Shown here: positions 1 through 8,457 of the stretch, piece by piece | How positions within the stretch are numbered: the first letter of the stretch is position 1 | How the letters are laid out: each line of letters begins with the position of its first letter | NCBI RefSeq assembly: GCF_026625865.1 | Contig: NZ_CP113067.1 | Location: 62,001-126,000, forward strand | DNA: 64,000 nucleotides | Origin: Microbacterium sp. SL75 | GTDB taxonomy: Bacteria > Actinomycetota > Actinomycetes > Actinomycetales > Microbacteriaceae | Reading direction: 5' to 3' | Notes under the pieces: generated by a model | Database searches by the model: none | What the model saw: the letters and a program-made list of their open reading frames with translations, nothing else | What the model was told of the DNA's origin: nothing | Program-made: the position numbers and the translations under genes

Positions 1-3000
1 CCGCGCCGCATCGCCGCGCGGACGATCGCCGAGCGCATCGCCGACGAGATGCAGGTGCCGCTGGGCTCGACCGTCGGCTACAAGGTGCGCTTCACCGACA
101 AGGTGTCGGCCGACACGCGCGTGGCGCTGGTGACCGACGGCATCCTGCTCAACGAGATCCACCGCGACCGGCTGTTGCGCCGCTACGACACGATCATCGT
201 CGACGAGGCGCACGAGCGCTCGCTCAATATCGACTTCCTGCTCGGCTACCTGCGCCGCATCCTGCCGAAGCGCCCCGACCTCAAGGTCATCGTCACCTCG
301 GCGACCATCGACCCCGAGAGCTTCGCGCGGCACTTCGCCGCCGCCCCTGCTCAGCCCGGCGGCGAGCCGGTTCCGGCACCGGTGATCGAGGTGTCGGGCC
401 GGACGTACCCGGTCGAGATCCGGTACCGGCCGGTCGATGGCGCGGACGACGCGGGCGAAACTCCTGAGGATTCGGATGTGGACGGCGCCGAACCCCCCTC
501 ATCCCGAGGTCGCGCGGTCGCAGGGCCCTCGAAAGTCAGGAGTTCGGCACGACCCGCGGCCAAGACCCGGCGCGATGCCGACGACGCCGACGAGGTCGGA
601 GCCGTCGTCGCCGCCCTGCGCGAGCTCGACCGCGAGCCCGCGGGCGACGTGCTCGTCTTCTTCCCCGGCGAGGCCGAGATCCGTGATGCGGCGGACGCCA
701 TCCGCGGGGCGTATCAGAAGGACGCCGCCCCCACCGAGGTGCTCCCCCTGTACGGGCGACTCTCCGCCGCCGAGCAGCACCGCGTCTTCGAGCGCTCGAG
801 CGTCGCGGGCGTGCGTCGACGCGTCATCCTCGCCACGAACGTCGCCGAGACGAGCCTGACCGTCCCCGGCATCCGGTACGTCGTCGACACCGGCACCGCG
901 CGCATCTCGCGCTACAGCAACCGCTCGAAGATCCAGCGCCTCCCGATCGAGGCCGTCTCCCAAGCCTCGGCGCAGCAGCGCTCGGGCCGCGCGGGGCGCA
1001 CCTCGCCGGGCATCGCGATCCGGCTCTACTCCGAAGACGACTTCACCCGCCGCCCGGAGTACACCGAGCCCGAGATCCTGCGGACGTCGCTGGCATCCGT
1101 CATCCTGCAGATGCTCTCGCTCGGGTTCGGCGACATCCAGGCCTTCCCCTTCCTCACTCCGCCCGACTCGCGGGGCGTGAAGGCGGCGTTCGACCTGCTC
1201 GTGGAGCTCGGTGCGGTGAAGCTGCCGGCGCCGGGGTCGCGCGGGGCCGACACCTCGCGCGACCGCGATGTGCGCAGCGACGGCGACCCGTCGCGCGGGC
1301 GCGGCGGGCGGGACAACGCCCGCGGGCGCCGTGACGACGACGGTCCCCGCCTCACCGAGATCGGCCGCGAGATCGCGCGCCTGCCGATCGACCCGCGGTT
1401 CGCTCGCATGCTCATCGAGGCGCGGCGAAACGACGTGCAGTCCGAGGTGCTGGCGATCGTGTCGGGAATGTCGATCCAGGACGTACGCGAGCGTCCGGAG
1501 GACCGCCGCGAGGAGGCCGACCGCTTCCACGCGCGCTTCACCGACCCCACCAGCGACTTCCTCTCCCTGCTCAACCTGTGGGAGTACCTGCAGGAGAAGC
1601 AGGCCGAACTCGGCTCGAGCGCCTTCCGCCGGCTGTGCCGCAGCGAGCACCTCAACTACGTGCGGGTCCGCGAGTGGGTCGACGTGCACCGGCAGCTGCG
1701 GTCGCTGGGCGGCGAGGCGTCACGGGGTGACGGGGTCGGGCGTTCCAGCGAAAGCGGGCGCAGCGATCGGAGCCGTGTCCCCCTTCGTGCGGAGTCTGAC
1801 CCGTCCCGGCCGCACCGGTCGGGACATGCATCCACGACCCACGTCCCGCACACCGCGGCGCCGGAGGGCCACGCCGCCGGCGATGCCATCCATCGCGCGA
1901 TCCTGTCCGGGTTGCTGTCGCACCTCGGCATCCTGGATCCGCGCACGATGGCCCAGACGAAGGACCGCAAGGCTCCGGGTGATGCCCGCCCCACGAAGGG
2001 CGAGTACATCGGCGCGCGCGGCGCGCGATTCGCGATCTTCCCGGGCTCGGGCCTGAAGAAGAAGCGTCCCTCCGCGGTCATGGCCGCCGAGCTCGTCGAG
2101 ACCTCGCGCCTGTTCGCCCGCACGGTCGCCGCCGTCGACCCGGCCTGGGCGGAAGACCTCGCCCCCGACCTCGTCAAGCGGTCACTGAGCGAGCCGCACT
2201 GGTCGAAGGATGCCGGCTCCGCCGCCGCCTACGAGAAGGTCACTCTCTTCGGGGTGGAGCTCGTCGGCCGTCGCCGCGTGCAGCTCGCCCGCTTCGACCG
2301 CCCGCTCGCGCGTGAGATGTTCGTGCGACACGCGCTGGTGGAGGGCGAGTGGGACCCCTCGGTGCTCGACAAGCGCCTCACGGCGTTCCTCCGCCGCAAT
2401 CAGGAGCAGCGCCGCCTGCTCGAGAAGATCGAGGAGCGCGAGAGGCGCCGCGACATCCTGATCGGCGACGAAGCGGTGTTCGCGTTCTACAACGCGCGGA
2501 TCCCCGCCGACGTCACCGACGTGCGCTCGTTCGAGGCCTGGTGGAAGGATGCCGCCGACCGTACACCTCACCTCCTCGACCTTCGCGAGTCCGATCTGAC
2601 CGGCGACCGCGCCCAGGGCGATGACCGTGCTTTCCCGGCGCGGTGGCGTCAAGGAGACCAGACGCTCAACCTCGCCTACCGCTTCGAGCCCGGGGCGCCC
2701 GACGACGGTGTGACGGTCGTCGTCCCGCTGCCGCTGCTCGCGCAGCTGCGACCCGACGGCTTCGACTGGCAGGTGCCGGGCATGCGCAACGAGCTCGTCA
2801 CCGCGCTGCTGCGCGCGCTTCCCAAGGCCATCCGCCGCAACGTCGTCCCCGCCGCCGACTGGGCAGAGAAGTTCTCGGCCGAACTCGCCGAGAAGGGCCC
2901 CGAGCACGCGAACGGCCTGCCGAAGACGACGCTCGTCGACGCGCTCGCCGCCCTCGTGCAGCGCGTCGCGAACCAGCGGGTCAGCGCCGCCGACTTCGAG

Positions 3001-4071
3001 CTCGAGCGCGTGCCCGGTCACCTCATGCCCTCGTTCCGCGCGGTCGACGCCCGCGGACGCGCGATCGGGAGCGACCGCGACCTCGCGACCCTGCAACGCC
3101 GCCTCGCCGACCGCGCGCGCTCGAGCGTCGAGTCCGCCGTGACGCGCGAGCGCCCCGCCGCCCGGTCGGCGGCGAAGGTCGCCGAGGCCTCGCCGGCGTT
3201 CGCGTCGCGCTCGAAGCTCACCGGCTGGGACTTCGACGAGCTCACCGAGGTCGTCGACACCCCCGTCGCCGGCGGCGTCGTTCGCGGCTACCCCGCCCTG
3301 GTCGACGAGACGGACAGCGTCGCCCTGCGTGTGGAGGCCACGCCCGAAGACGCCGCGCGGCACACGCGTGCAGGTATCCGGCGCCTCCTGCTGCTGGCCG
3401 GCCCCTCCCCCGCCACCTACGTTCTCGACCACCTCACCGCGAACGAGAAGCTCGCGCTCGCGGCCTCGCCGTATCAGAACGCCAAGGCGCTGATCGAAGA
3501 CGCGCGCGTGGCCCTGGCCGATGACGTCCTGCTGCGCGAGGCGCCGACCGGAGTGGTGCGCACGAGGGCCGACTTCGAGCGGGTACGGGATGCGTTCTCG
3601 GCCGTCTCGGTCGAGCGCACCTTCCAGACGGTCTCGCTCGCGGCGAAGATCCTGCTCGCGCAGCGCGAGGTCGAGAGGGCGATGAAGGATGCCGCGTCCA
3701 TCACGCTCCTGGGCGCGCTCAACGACGTGCGGGGTCAGGTGTCGGGGCTGATCTTCCCGGGGTTCCTCGCGCGAACCGGCCTGCACCGCCTGCAGCACTA
3801 CCCCCGCTACCTCGCGGGGGCGCTGGGGCGCGTGACGACCCTGTCGGACAACCCCGGGCGCGACCGCCAGCGGCAGACCGAGTACGAGCGCTCCGCAACC
3901 GCGTTCACGGAGGCGGGCGGTGTCATCCCCCTGCCCGCCGACGCGCCCGCGAACCTCGTTCAGACGCGCTGGCTGCTCGAGGAACTGCGCGTGAGCCTGT
4001 TCGCCCAGCGCCTCGGCACCGCCGAACCGGTCTCGCCGCAGCGCATCGCGAAGGCGCTCAAGGGCGCGTGA
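1..4071 (+). CDS. hrpA: ATP-dependent RNA helicase HrpA (5' truncated by window edge)
   Basis: DEAH-box RNA helicase of the HrpA type. The reading frame is open from base 1, so the start codon, Walker A motif and N-terminus lie outside the window; 1356 residues remain. Visible motifs are DEAHERS (encoded from about base 202), the SAT motif (VTSATID), the QRSGRAGRT motif VI near base 975, and a long C-terminal region of the HrpA-type DUF3418 kind. Three hydrophilic Arg/Asp/Ser-rich stretches interrupt conserved parts (about bases 440-590, 1230-1345 and 1710-1875). The last falls between the segment reading REWVDVHRQLR and IHRAILSGLLSHLG, which are nearly adjacent in other HrpA proteins. The family is known to act on RNA and ribosome complexes; the role here is inferred. 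Confidence 0.95.
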   Translation, partial: PRRIAARTIAERIADEMQVPLGSTVGYKVRFTDKVSADTRVALVTDGILLNEIHRDRLLRRYDTIIVDEAHERSLNIDFLLGYLRRILPKRPDLKVIVTSATIDPESFARHFAAAPAQPGGEPVPAPVIEVSGRTYPVEIRYRPVDGADDAGETPEDSDVDGAEPPSSRGRAVAGPSKVRSSARPAAKTRRDADDADEVGAVVAALRELDREPAGDVLVFFPGEAEIRDAADAIRGAYQKDAAPTEVLPLYGRLSAAEQHRVFERSSVAGVRRRVILATNVAETSLTVPGIRYVVDTGTARISRYSNRSKIQRLPIEAVSQASAQQRSGRAGRTSPGIAIRLYSEDDFTRRPEYTEPEILRTSLASVILQMLSLGFGDIQAFPFLTPPDSRGVKAAFDLLVELGAVKLPAPGSRGADTSRDRDVRSDGDPSRGRGGRDNARGRRDDDGPRLTEIGREIARLPIDPRFARMLIEARRNDVQSEVLAIVSGMSIQDVRERPEDRREEADRFHARFTDPTSDFLSLLNLWEYLQEKQAELGSSAFRRLCRSEHLNYVRVREWVDVHRQLRSLGGEASRGDGVGRSSESGRSDRSRVPLRAESDPSRPHRSGHASTTHVPHTAAPEGHAAGDAIHRAILSGLLSHLGILDPRTMAQTKDRKAPGDARPTKGEYIGARGARFAIFPGSGLKKKRPSAVMAAELVETSRLFARTVAAVDPAWAEDLAPDLVKRSLSEPHWSKDAGSAAAYEKVTLFGVELVGRRRVQLARFDRPLAREMFVRHALVEGEWDPSVLDKRLTAFLRRNQEQRRLLEKIEERERRRDILIGDEAVFAFYNARIPADVTDVRSFEAWWKDAADRTPHLLDLRESDLTGDRAQGDDRAFPARWRQGDQTLNLAYRFEPGAPDDGVTVVVPLPLLAQLRPDGFDWQVPGMRNELVTALLRALPKAIRRNVVPAADWAEKFSAELAEKGPEHANGLPKTTLVDALAALVQRVANQRVSAADFELERVPGHLMPSFRAVDARGRAIGSDRDLATLQRRLADRARSSVESAVTRERPAARSAAKVAEASPAFASRSKLTGWDFDELTEVVDTPVAGGVVRGYPALVDETDSVALRVEATPEDAARHTRAGIRRLLLLAGPSPATYVLDHLTANEKLALAASPYQNAKALIEDARVALADDVLLREAPTGVVRTRADFERVRDAFSAVSVERTFQTVSLAAKILLAQREVERAMKDAASITLLGALNDVRGQVSGLIFPGFLARTGLHRLQHYPRYLAGALGRVTTLSDNPGRDRQRQTEYERSATAFTEAGGVIPLPADAPANLVQTRWLLEELRVSLFAQRLGTAEPVSPQRIAKALKGA

Positions 4072-4122
4072 GTCGCCGGGGATCGTCGCTTCCGATCCCC
4101 GGGTCCGCGTCGGATCCCGATC

Positions 4123-4617
4123 TCAGACGCCCAGCGCACCGCCCCACGCGCGCAGGAGCGCCTCGAGGCCGCGGCGCTGCGCCGCATCGAGGCCCGCGAG
4201 CAGCCGCTCCTCGTTCGCGAGGTGGGCGGCGAAGGCCTCGTCGATCACGCGGCGCCCCGCAGCCGTCAGGCGGATGACGCGCGCGCGTCCGTCGTCGGCG
4301 TCGTCGTCGCGCACGACGAGACCGGATGCCACGAGCCGGTCGACGCGCTTGGTGACCGCACCGCTGGTCACCATCGTGTGACGCGCGAGCTCTCCGGGGG
4401 CCGCGGCGAACGGCTCTCCGGCACGGCGGAGGGCGGCGAGGATGTCGAACTCCCCCTCGCCGAGGCCGTACCGCCGGTAGACGGCGGTCAGCTCCTCGCG
4501 CAGGTGGTCGGCGAGGCGATGCAGGCGGCCGATCACCTGCATCGGGGAGGGGTCGAGGTCGGGGCGCTCGGCGCGCCACTGCGCGGTAAGGGTGTCGACG
4601 CGATCGGGTGCGGTCAT
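4123..4617 (-). CDS. MarR-family transcriptional regulator
   Basis: 164-residue protein with the winged-helix MarR layout: an N-terminal dimerisation helix, then GEFDILAALRRAGEP, ELARHTMVTSGAVTKRVDRL as recognition region (about residues 80-100), and the wing DDDADDGRARVIRLTAAG. It is divergent from the EamA transporter gene, with 39 bp between the start codons, and a long palindrome fills that gap. The usual logic of such pairs is repression of both genes, relieved by a small ligand that the transporter exports. The ligand cannot be read from the sequence. Confidence 0.93.
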   Translation of the reverse strand: MTAPDRVDTLTAQWRAERPDLDPSPMQVIGRLHRLADHLREELTAVYRRYGLGEGEFDILAALRRAGEPFAAAPGELARHTMVTSGAVTKRVDRLVASGLVVRDDDADDGRARVIRLTAAGRRVIDEAFAAHLANEERLLAGLDAAQRRGLEALLRAWGGALGV

Positions 4618-4622
4618 CCTTC

Positions 4623-4662
4623 CACTTTATCTTCCGTGGAAGCTAAAGTGTCTTCCATGGAA
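4623..4662. promoter_or_regulatory. Palindromic operator between marR and eamA
   Basis: Positions 4623-4650 form a 28-bp near-perfect palindrome: CACTTTA at the left end, TAAAGTG at the right end, centred on CTTCC-GT-GGAAG. A second perfect 10-bp palindrome, TTCCATGGAA (4653-4662), repeats the core and contains the EamA start codon. The spacing and symmetry fit two MarR dimers occluding both promoters. Assignment to the adjacent MarR protein is inference from position. Confidence 0.75.
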
Positions 4663-5556
4663 ACCACCTGGCGCACCGTCACGATCACCGCCGTCGCTCC
4701 GATCGCGTGGGGCGCGACCTACGTCGTGACCCGCCACCTTCTGCCGGCGGACGCCCCCCTGTGGGGAGCCGCCCTGCGCGCCCTGCCCGCGGGTCTCCTG
4801 CTGTGGGCCCTGGCCCGGCGTCGGCCGGTCGGTTCGTGGTGGTGGCGGGCGCCCCTTCTCGGCCTGCTCAACTTCGGAGCGTTCTTCTTCCTGGTCTACG
4901 TCGCCGCGCAGGCGCTGCCGTCGTCTATCGCGGCGTCGGTGGTGGCGTTGGCTCCCCTGGCCCTGGCGGGTCTCGCGTGGCCCCTGCTCGCGCAGCGTCC
5001 GAGCCTGCGATGGGCGCTGGCCTGCGCCGTCGGCATCCTGGGTGTCCTTCTCGTCGTGGGCTGGAGCGCGGGCGCTGTCGCTCCCCTGGGCATCGCGGCG
5101 TCGGTGCTCGCCCTCCTCGCCTCGTCACTGGGGGCGATCCTCACCACCCGGTGGCGCGACGAGACCCCGCTACTCGCGATGACGGCCTGGCAGCTCACCG
5201 CGGGCGGGATCGCCCTCGTCCTCGTCGCCGCCGTCGTGGAGGGGAGTCCCCCTCGAGTGGATGCCGCGGGCGTGGCCGCCTACGCCGCGATCGCGGTCGT
5301 CGCGACGGCCCTGGCCTTCGTCTGCTGGTTCGCCGGGCTCCGCCGCCTGCCGGCCGGAACGGTCGGACTCATCGGCCTGCTCAACCCGGTCACCGGGATC
5401 GCTCTCGGGGTGCTCGTCGGCGGGGAGTCCCTCACCCTCGCGCAGGCCTTCGGGATGGCGCTGGTGCTGGCGGCCATCGCGATCACCAACCTCCGCCGCC
5501 GCGGCTCCGCGCCCGTCTCCGCCCCCGCGCGGAAACCGCCCGTCCCCGCGGCGTGA
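4657..5556 (+). CDS. EamA/DMT-family transporter
   Basis: 299 residues with ten hydrophobic segments arranged as two five-helix EamA repeats, starting TAVAPIAWGATYVVTRHLLP, the usual first-helix signature of drug/metabolite exporters. The second repeat ends in GLLNPVTGIALGVLVGGE. ATG 4657 is chosen because it sits inside the second operator palindrome and opens directly onto helix 1; GTG 4648 in frame is an alternative. Its substrate is unknown. Divergent placement with a MarR regulator suggests inducible efflux. Confidence 0.92.
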   Translation: METTWRTVTITAVAPIAWGATYVVTRHLLPADAPLWGAALRALPAGLLLWALARRRPVGSWWWRAPLLGLLNFGAFFFLVYVAAQALPSSIAASVVALAPLALAGLAWPLLAQRPSLRWALACAVGILGVLLVVGWSAGAVAPLGIAASVLALLASSLGAILTTRWRDETPLLAMTAWQLTAGGIALVLVAAVVEGSPPRVDAAGVAAYAAIAVVATALAFVCWFAGLRRLPAGTVGLIGLLNPVTGIALGVLVGGESLTLAQAFGMALVLAAIAITNLRRRGSAPVSAPARKPPVPAA

Positions 5557-5581
5557 GCGGGGGCGGGCGGCACGCGGGAGA

Positions 5582-6403
5582 TCACGACCGCAGGCGCACC
5601 TCGCCCATCGTGGCCGTGACGTCGACCTCGGCCGTGGCCGTGGAGCTCTCGCGCAGGCCGTTGTCGACCTGCCCGAGGCCGTCGTCGACGCTCACGCGGT
5701 AGTCGTCGTCGGGCAGCCGCAGGTCGATCGATCCGGCGGTGAGCTCGACGTCGGTGCGCGACGGTGTGGAGCCGCGTAGTTGCGCCGTCACCTCTCCCCC
5801 GGCCACCTCGATCGCGGCGGTGCCGACGTCGCGCAACTGCGCCGAGGCCGATCCCCCCGACACGTTCAGATCGATCTGAGAGGCCGCGCCGCTCAGCGAG
5901 GTCGTCCCGCCCGCGACCCGGATCGACACCGTGCCGTAGTCGCCCTGCAGGTCGAGCGTGCCCCCGCTCACCTGCGCGTCGACGCCGACGCCGCTGACGG
6001 CCCACTCCCGCGGCAGGGTGAGCGTGGCCGACGATCCCGTCCCCCACCCGACGAAGGTCCCGTTCGGCGAGGCCACGCGCAGGGAATCGCCGCGCCGTTC
6101 GAACGTCCACCCCGACCGGTTCTGCGCGGCGTCGAGACGCGCGCTCGCGACGTCGCCGTAAGCGATCGTGAGCGCTCCCCCGGTGATGTCGATGTCGAGG
6201 GAACCCGCGGCCTGCTCCGCGTCGTCGACACGGCTCGAGCTGCGGTCGGCGTCGCGCAGCACGACGACCGCCGAGGCGCCGGTTCCGGCCACCGTGCCGA
6301 GGGCGACGCACGCGCCGACCACGATCGTGGCGATCGACACGGCGAAGGCGGGGCCGCGACGTCGCGGTCGGTCGGGGGCGGGGAGAGGGGCGTTCGCGGT
6401 CAT
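5582..6403 (-). CDS. DUF4097-family membrane-anchored protein
   Basis: 273 residues. One N-terminal membrane segment (about residues 20-50, AFAVSIATIVVGACVALG) is followed by a repetitive beta-rich extracytoplasmic region of the DUF4097 type, with Gly/Ser/Thr turns such as VSGGTLDLQGDYG, VAGGTTSLSG and VSGGSASAQL. ATG 6403 overlaps the stop of the upstream response regulator by 4 bp (TCATGA on the + strand), so kinase, regulator and this protein form one leftward operon. DUF4097 proteins commonly accompany cell-envelope stress two-component systems in Gram-positive bacteria; a sensing or feedback role is inference. Confidence 0.85.
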   Translation of the reverse strand: MTANAPLPAPDRPRRRGPAFAVSIATIVVGACVALGTVAGTGASAVVVLRDADRSSSRVDDAEQAAGSLDIDITGGALTIAYGDVASARLDAAQNRSGWTFERRGDSLRVASPNGTFVGWGTGSSATLTLPREWAVSGVGVDAQVSGGTLDLQGDYGTVSIRVAGGTTSLSGAASQIDLNVSGGSASAQLRDVGTAAIEVAGGEVTAQLRGSTPSRTDVELTAGSIDLRLPDDDYRVSVDDGLGQVDNGLRESSTATAEVDVTATMGEVRLRS

Positions 6404-7065
6404 GAGGTCGCTCCGGTATGGTCGTGGCCCAGGTGCACGAGAGCGGCGATGACGCGGCGGTTGCCGGTCTCGTCCTGCTCCAGTCCGAGCTTGGTGAAGA
6501 TGGCGGTGATGTACTTCTCGACGCTCGCCTCGCTGACGAACAGCGCGGCGGCGATGGCCTGATTGGAGCGTCCCTCGGCGATGAGTGCGAGCACGGCCCG
6601 CTCGCGCTCGGTGAGGCTCTGCAGGCGCTCGTCGCGCCGACGCCGGGTGAGCAACTGCGCCACGACCTCGGGGTCGAGCACGGTGGCACCGGCCGCGATC
6701 GAGGCGACGGCGGCGAGGAAGTCGGCGACGTCGGCCACGCGGTCCTTCAGCAGGTACCCCAGGGCGCCCTGGCCGTCGGCGATGAGGTCGCTCGCGTACC
6801 GCTCCTCGACGTACTGCGACAGCACGAGCACGGCCAGCCCCGGATGCCGCGGCCGCAGTGCGATGGCCGCGCGGATGCCCTCGTCGGTCCAGGTCGGCGG
6901 TAGCCGGACGTCGAGGATGCACAGCTCCGGCGCGGTCTCGACGACGGCGGCGTCGAGACCGCCGGCGTCGGCGAGTGCGGCGACCACCTCGTGACCATCG
7001 TCGGCGAGAAGGCGCACGAGGCCCTCGCGCAGGAGGACGGAGTCCTCGCAGATCAGGATGCGCAC
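6400..7065 (-). CDS. NarL/LuxR-family response regulator
   Basis: 221 residues. The receiver domain begins RILICEDSVLLREG; the acidic pocket is E7/D8, the phospho-acceptor Asp is about residue 52 (CILDVRLPP), and the switch Lys is in YLLKDRV. A C-terminal LuxR-type HTH follows (SLTERERAVLALIAEGRSN, EASVEKYITAIFTKLGL). The start is GTG 7065, immediately before the conserved RILI strand and overlapping the kinase gene by 13 bp, which implies translational coupling. Partner of the kinase encoded at 7053-8387. Confidence 0.94.
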   Translation of the reverse strand: MRILICEDSVLLREGLVRLLADDGHEVVAALADAGGLDAAVVETAPELCILDVRLPPTWTDEGIRAAIALRPRHPGLAVLVLSQYVEERYASDLIADGQGALGYLLKDRVADVADFLAAVASIAAGATVLDPEVVAQLLTRRRRDERLQSLTERERAVLALIAEGRSNQAIAAALFVSEASVEKYITAIFTKLGLEQDETGNRRVIAALVHLGHDHTGATS

Positions 7066-8387
7066 GGGACCGTCACCTCCACCGTCGTCGGACCGCCCTG
7101 CGGGCTGTCGATGCGCGCTGTGCCGCCCGCCGCCGTGACGCGGTTGACGATGCCGTCGAGACCGCCGCCGGGCACGATGCGCGCCCCGCCCAGGCCGTCG
7201 TCCTCGACGCGGGCCCAGAGCGAGCCGTCGTCGCGCACGCGCACGTCGACGCGACAGGCGGCGGCGCGGGAGTGCTTCGCGGCGTTGGTGAGGGCCTCCG
7301 CGATCGCGAAGTACACCGCTTCCTCGGTCGCGCGACCGCAGCGGCGCGGGAGCCGCACGTCGAGGGTCACGGGGATGTGCGAGCGCGACGCCAGGGCCGA
7401 GAGGGCGGCATCCAGCCCCCGATCCTCGAGGACGGACGCGTGGATGCCGCGGGCCAACTGCCGCAGTTCGGTGATGGCCGACTTGGTGGAGGCGTGCGCC
7501 TCGGCGACGAGGGCCTTCGCCGCTTCGGGGTCGTCGTCGATCTTCGTCTGCGCGAGGCCGAGGGTCATGCCGATCGAGACCAGGCGCGGCTGGACGCCGT
7601 CGTGCAGGTCGCGCTCGATGCGGGTGCGTTCCACCTCGGCCGCACGCACCGCTCCCGCGCGCCGGGTGTCGGAGGTGCGCGCCTGCTCGAGCAGCTGCGC
7701 CTCGCGCGAGGGGACGAAGATCGCCCGCACGATGACACCGTCGAGGATCGCCAGGCCGACGACGACGGCGAGGCCTCCGATGACGGCGATCATCCCCACG
7801 AAGGGGGCGGCGGCGCCGTGGAGCGGGATGAGGTCGAACAAGCGGGTGTTCGTCCACCCGAACACCGGGCTGACGGCGAGGGCGAGACCCCACGCGAACC
7901 CCGCGAGGGCCGTCAGCGTCACCATGCCGAGCACGGTCGCGATCGTGAACGACGCCACCGCCCGCCACTGCAGCGGATCGATGGCCTGCAGCCAGATGGT
8001 GTGCAGCACGCCGACGAACCCGTGCTTGGGGCTGCGCCGCGGCCGCAGCGGGGCGAGCCCGAGGTCGTAGAGACCGTCGACGCGCGCGCGTTCGAACCAC
8101 GCGACGGCGAAGAGCGCGTAGACGAAGACCACGAGCACGAGCACCCCGACCAGCAGGGCCGCGAGCAGTCCGAACCCCGACCCGAGCAGGCTGAACAGGC
8201 CCGTGAAGGCCGCGGGACCCACCACGCCGAGGGCGGCGAGGTGCGCCGCGGCCCCGGCCACGCGGCCGGGCGAGGCGACGCGCACCCTCTGGGGCACGAC
8301 GGTCGAGGCGGGGTCGGCCGGGGCGGTGTACCCGCCGGGTGTCGGAGGCGGAGGCGGAACAACGGATGCCGTGGTCATGCGTTCCAC
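7053..8387 (-). CDS. Sensor histidine kinase (HisKA_3/DesK-LiaS-like)
   Basis: 444 residues. A Pro-rich cytoplasmic tail (1-35) precedes four hydrophobic segments between about 45 and 220. The dimerisation/phosphotransfer motif ERTRIERDLHDGVQPRL carries His-262, and a HATPase domain follows with the N-box EALTNAAKHS (about 350) and G-box VEDDGLGGA. Lack of a large extracytoplasmic domain suggests intramembrane sensing of envelope stress, as in LiaS-type kinases (inference). ATG 8378 (MTTAS) is an alternative start. Confidence 0.93.
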   Translation of the reverse strand: MERMTTASVVPPPPPTPGGYTAPADPASTVVPQRVRVASPGRVAGAAAHLAALGVVGPAAFTGLFSLLGSGFGLLAALLVGVLVLVVFVYALFAVAWFERARVDGLYDLGLAPLRPRRSPKHGFVGVLHTIWLQAIDPLQWRAVASFTIATVLGMVTLTALAGFAWGLALAVSPVFGWTNTRLFDLIPLHGAAAPFVGMIAVIGGLAVVVGLAILDGVIVRAIFVPSREAQLLEQARTSDTRRAGAVRAAEVERTRIERDLHDGVQPRLVSIGMTLGLAQTKIDDDPEAAKALVAEAHASTKSAITELRQLARGIHASVLEDRGLDAALSALASRSHIPVTLDVRLPRRCGRATEEAVYFAIAEALTNAAKHSRAAACRVDVRVRDDGSLWARVEDDGLGGARIVPGGGLDGIVNRVTAAGGTARIDSPQGGPTTVEVTVPCAS

Positions 8388-8457
8388 GCTAGGGCGCGGT
8401 CGGCGCGGGCACCGCCCGGTCAGCCCCCGCCGCGATTCGGGTTATCCCGAAAGCGGA

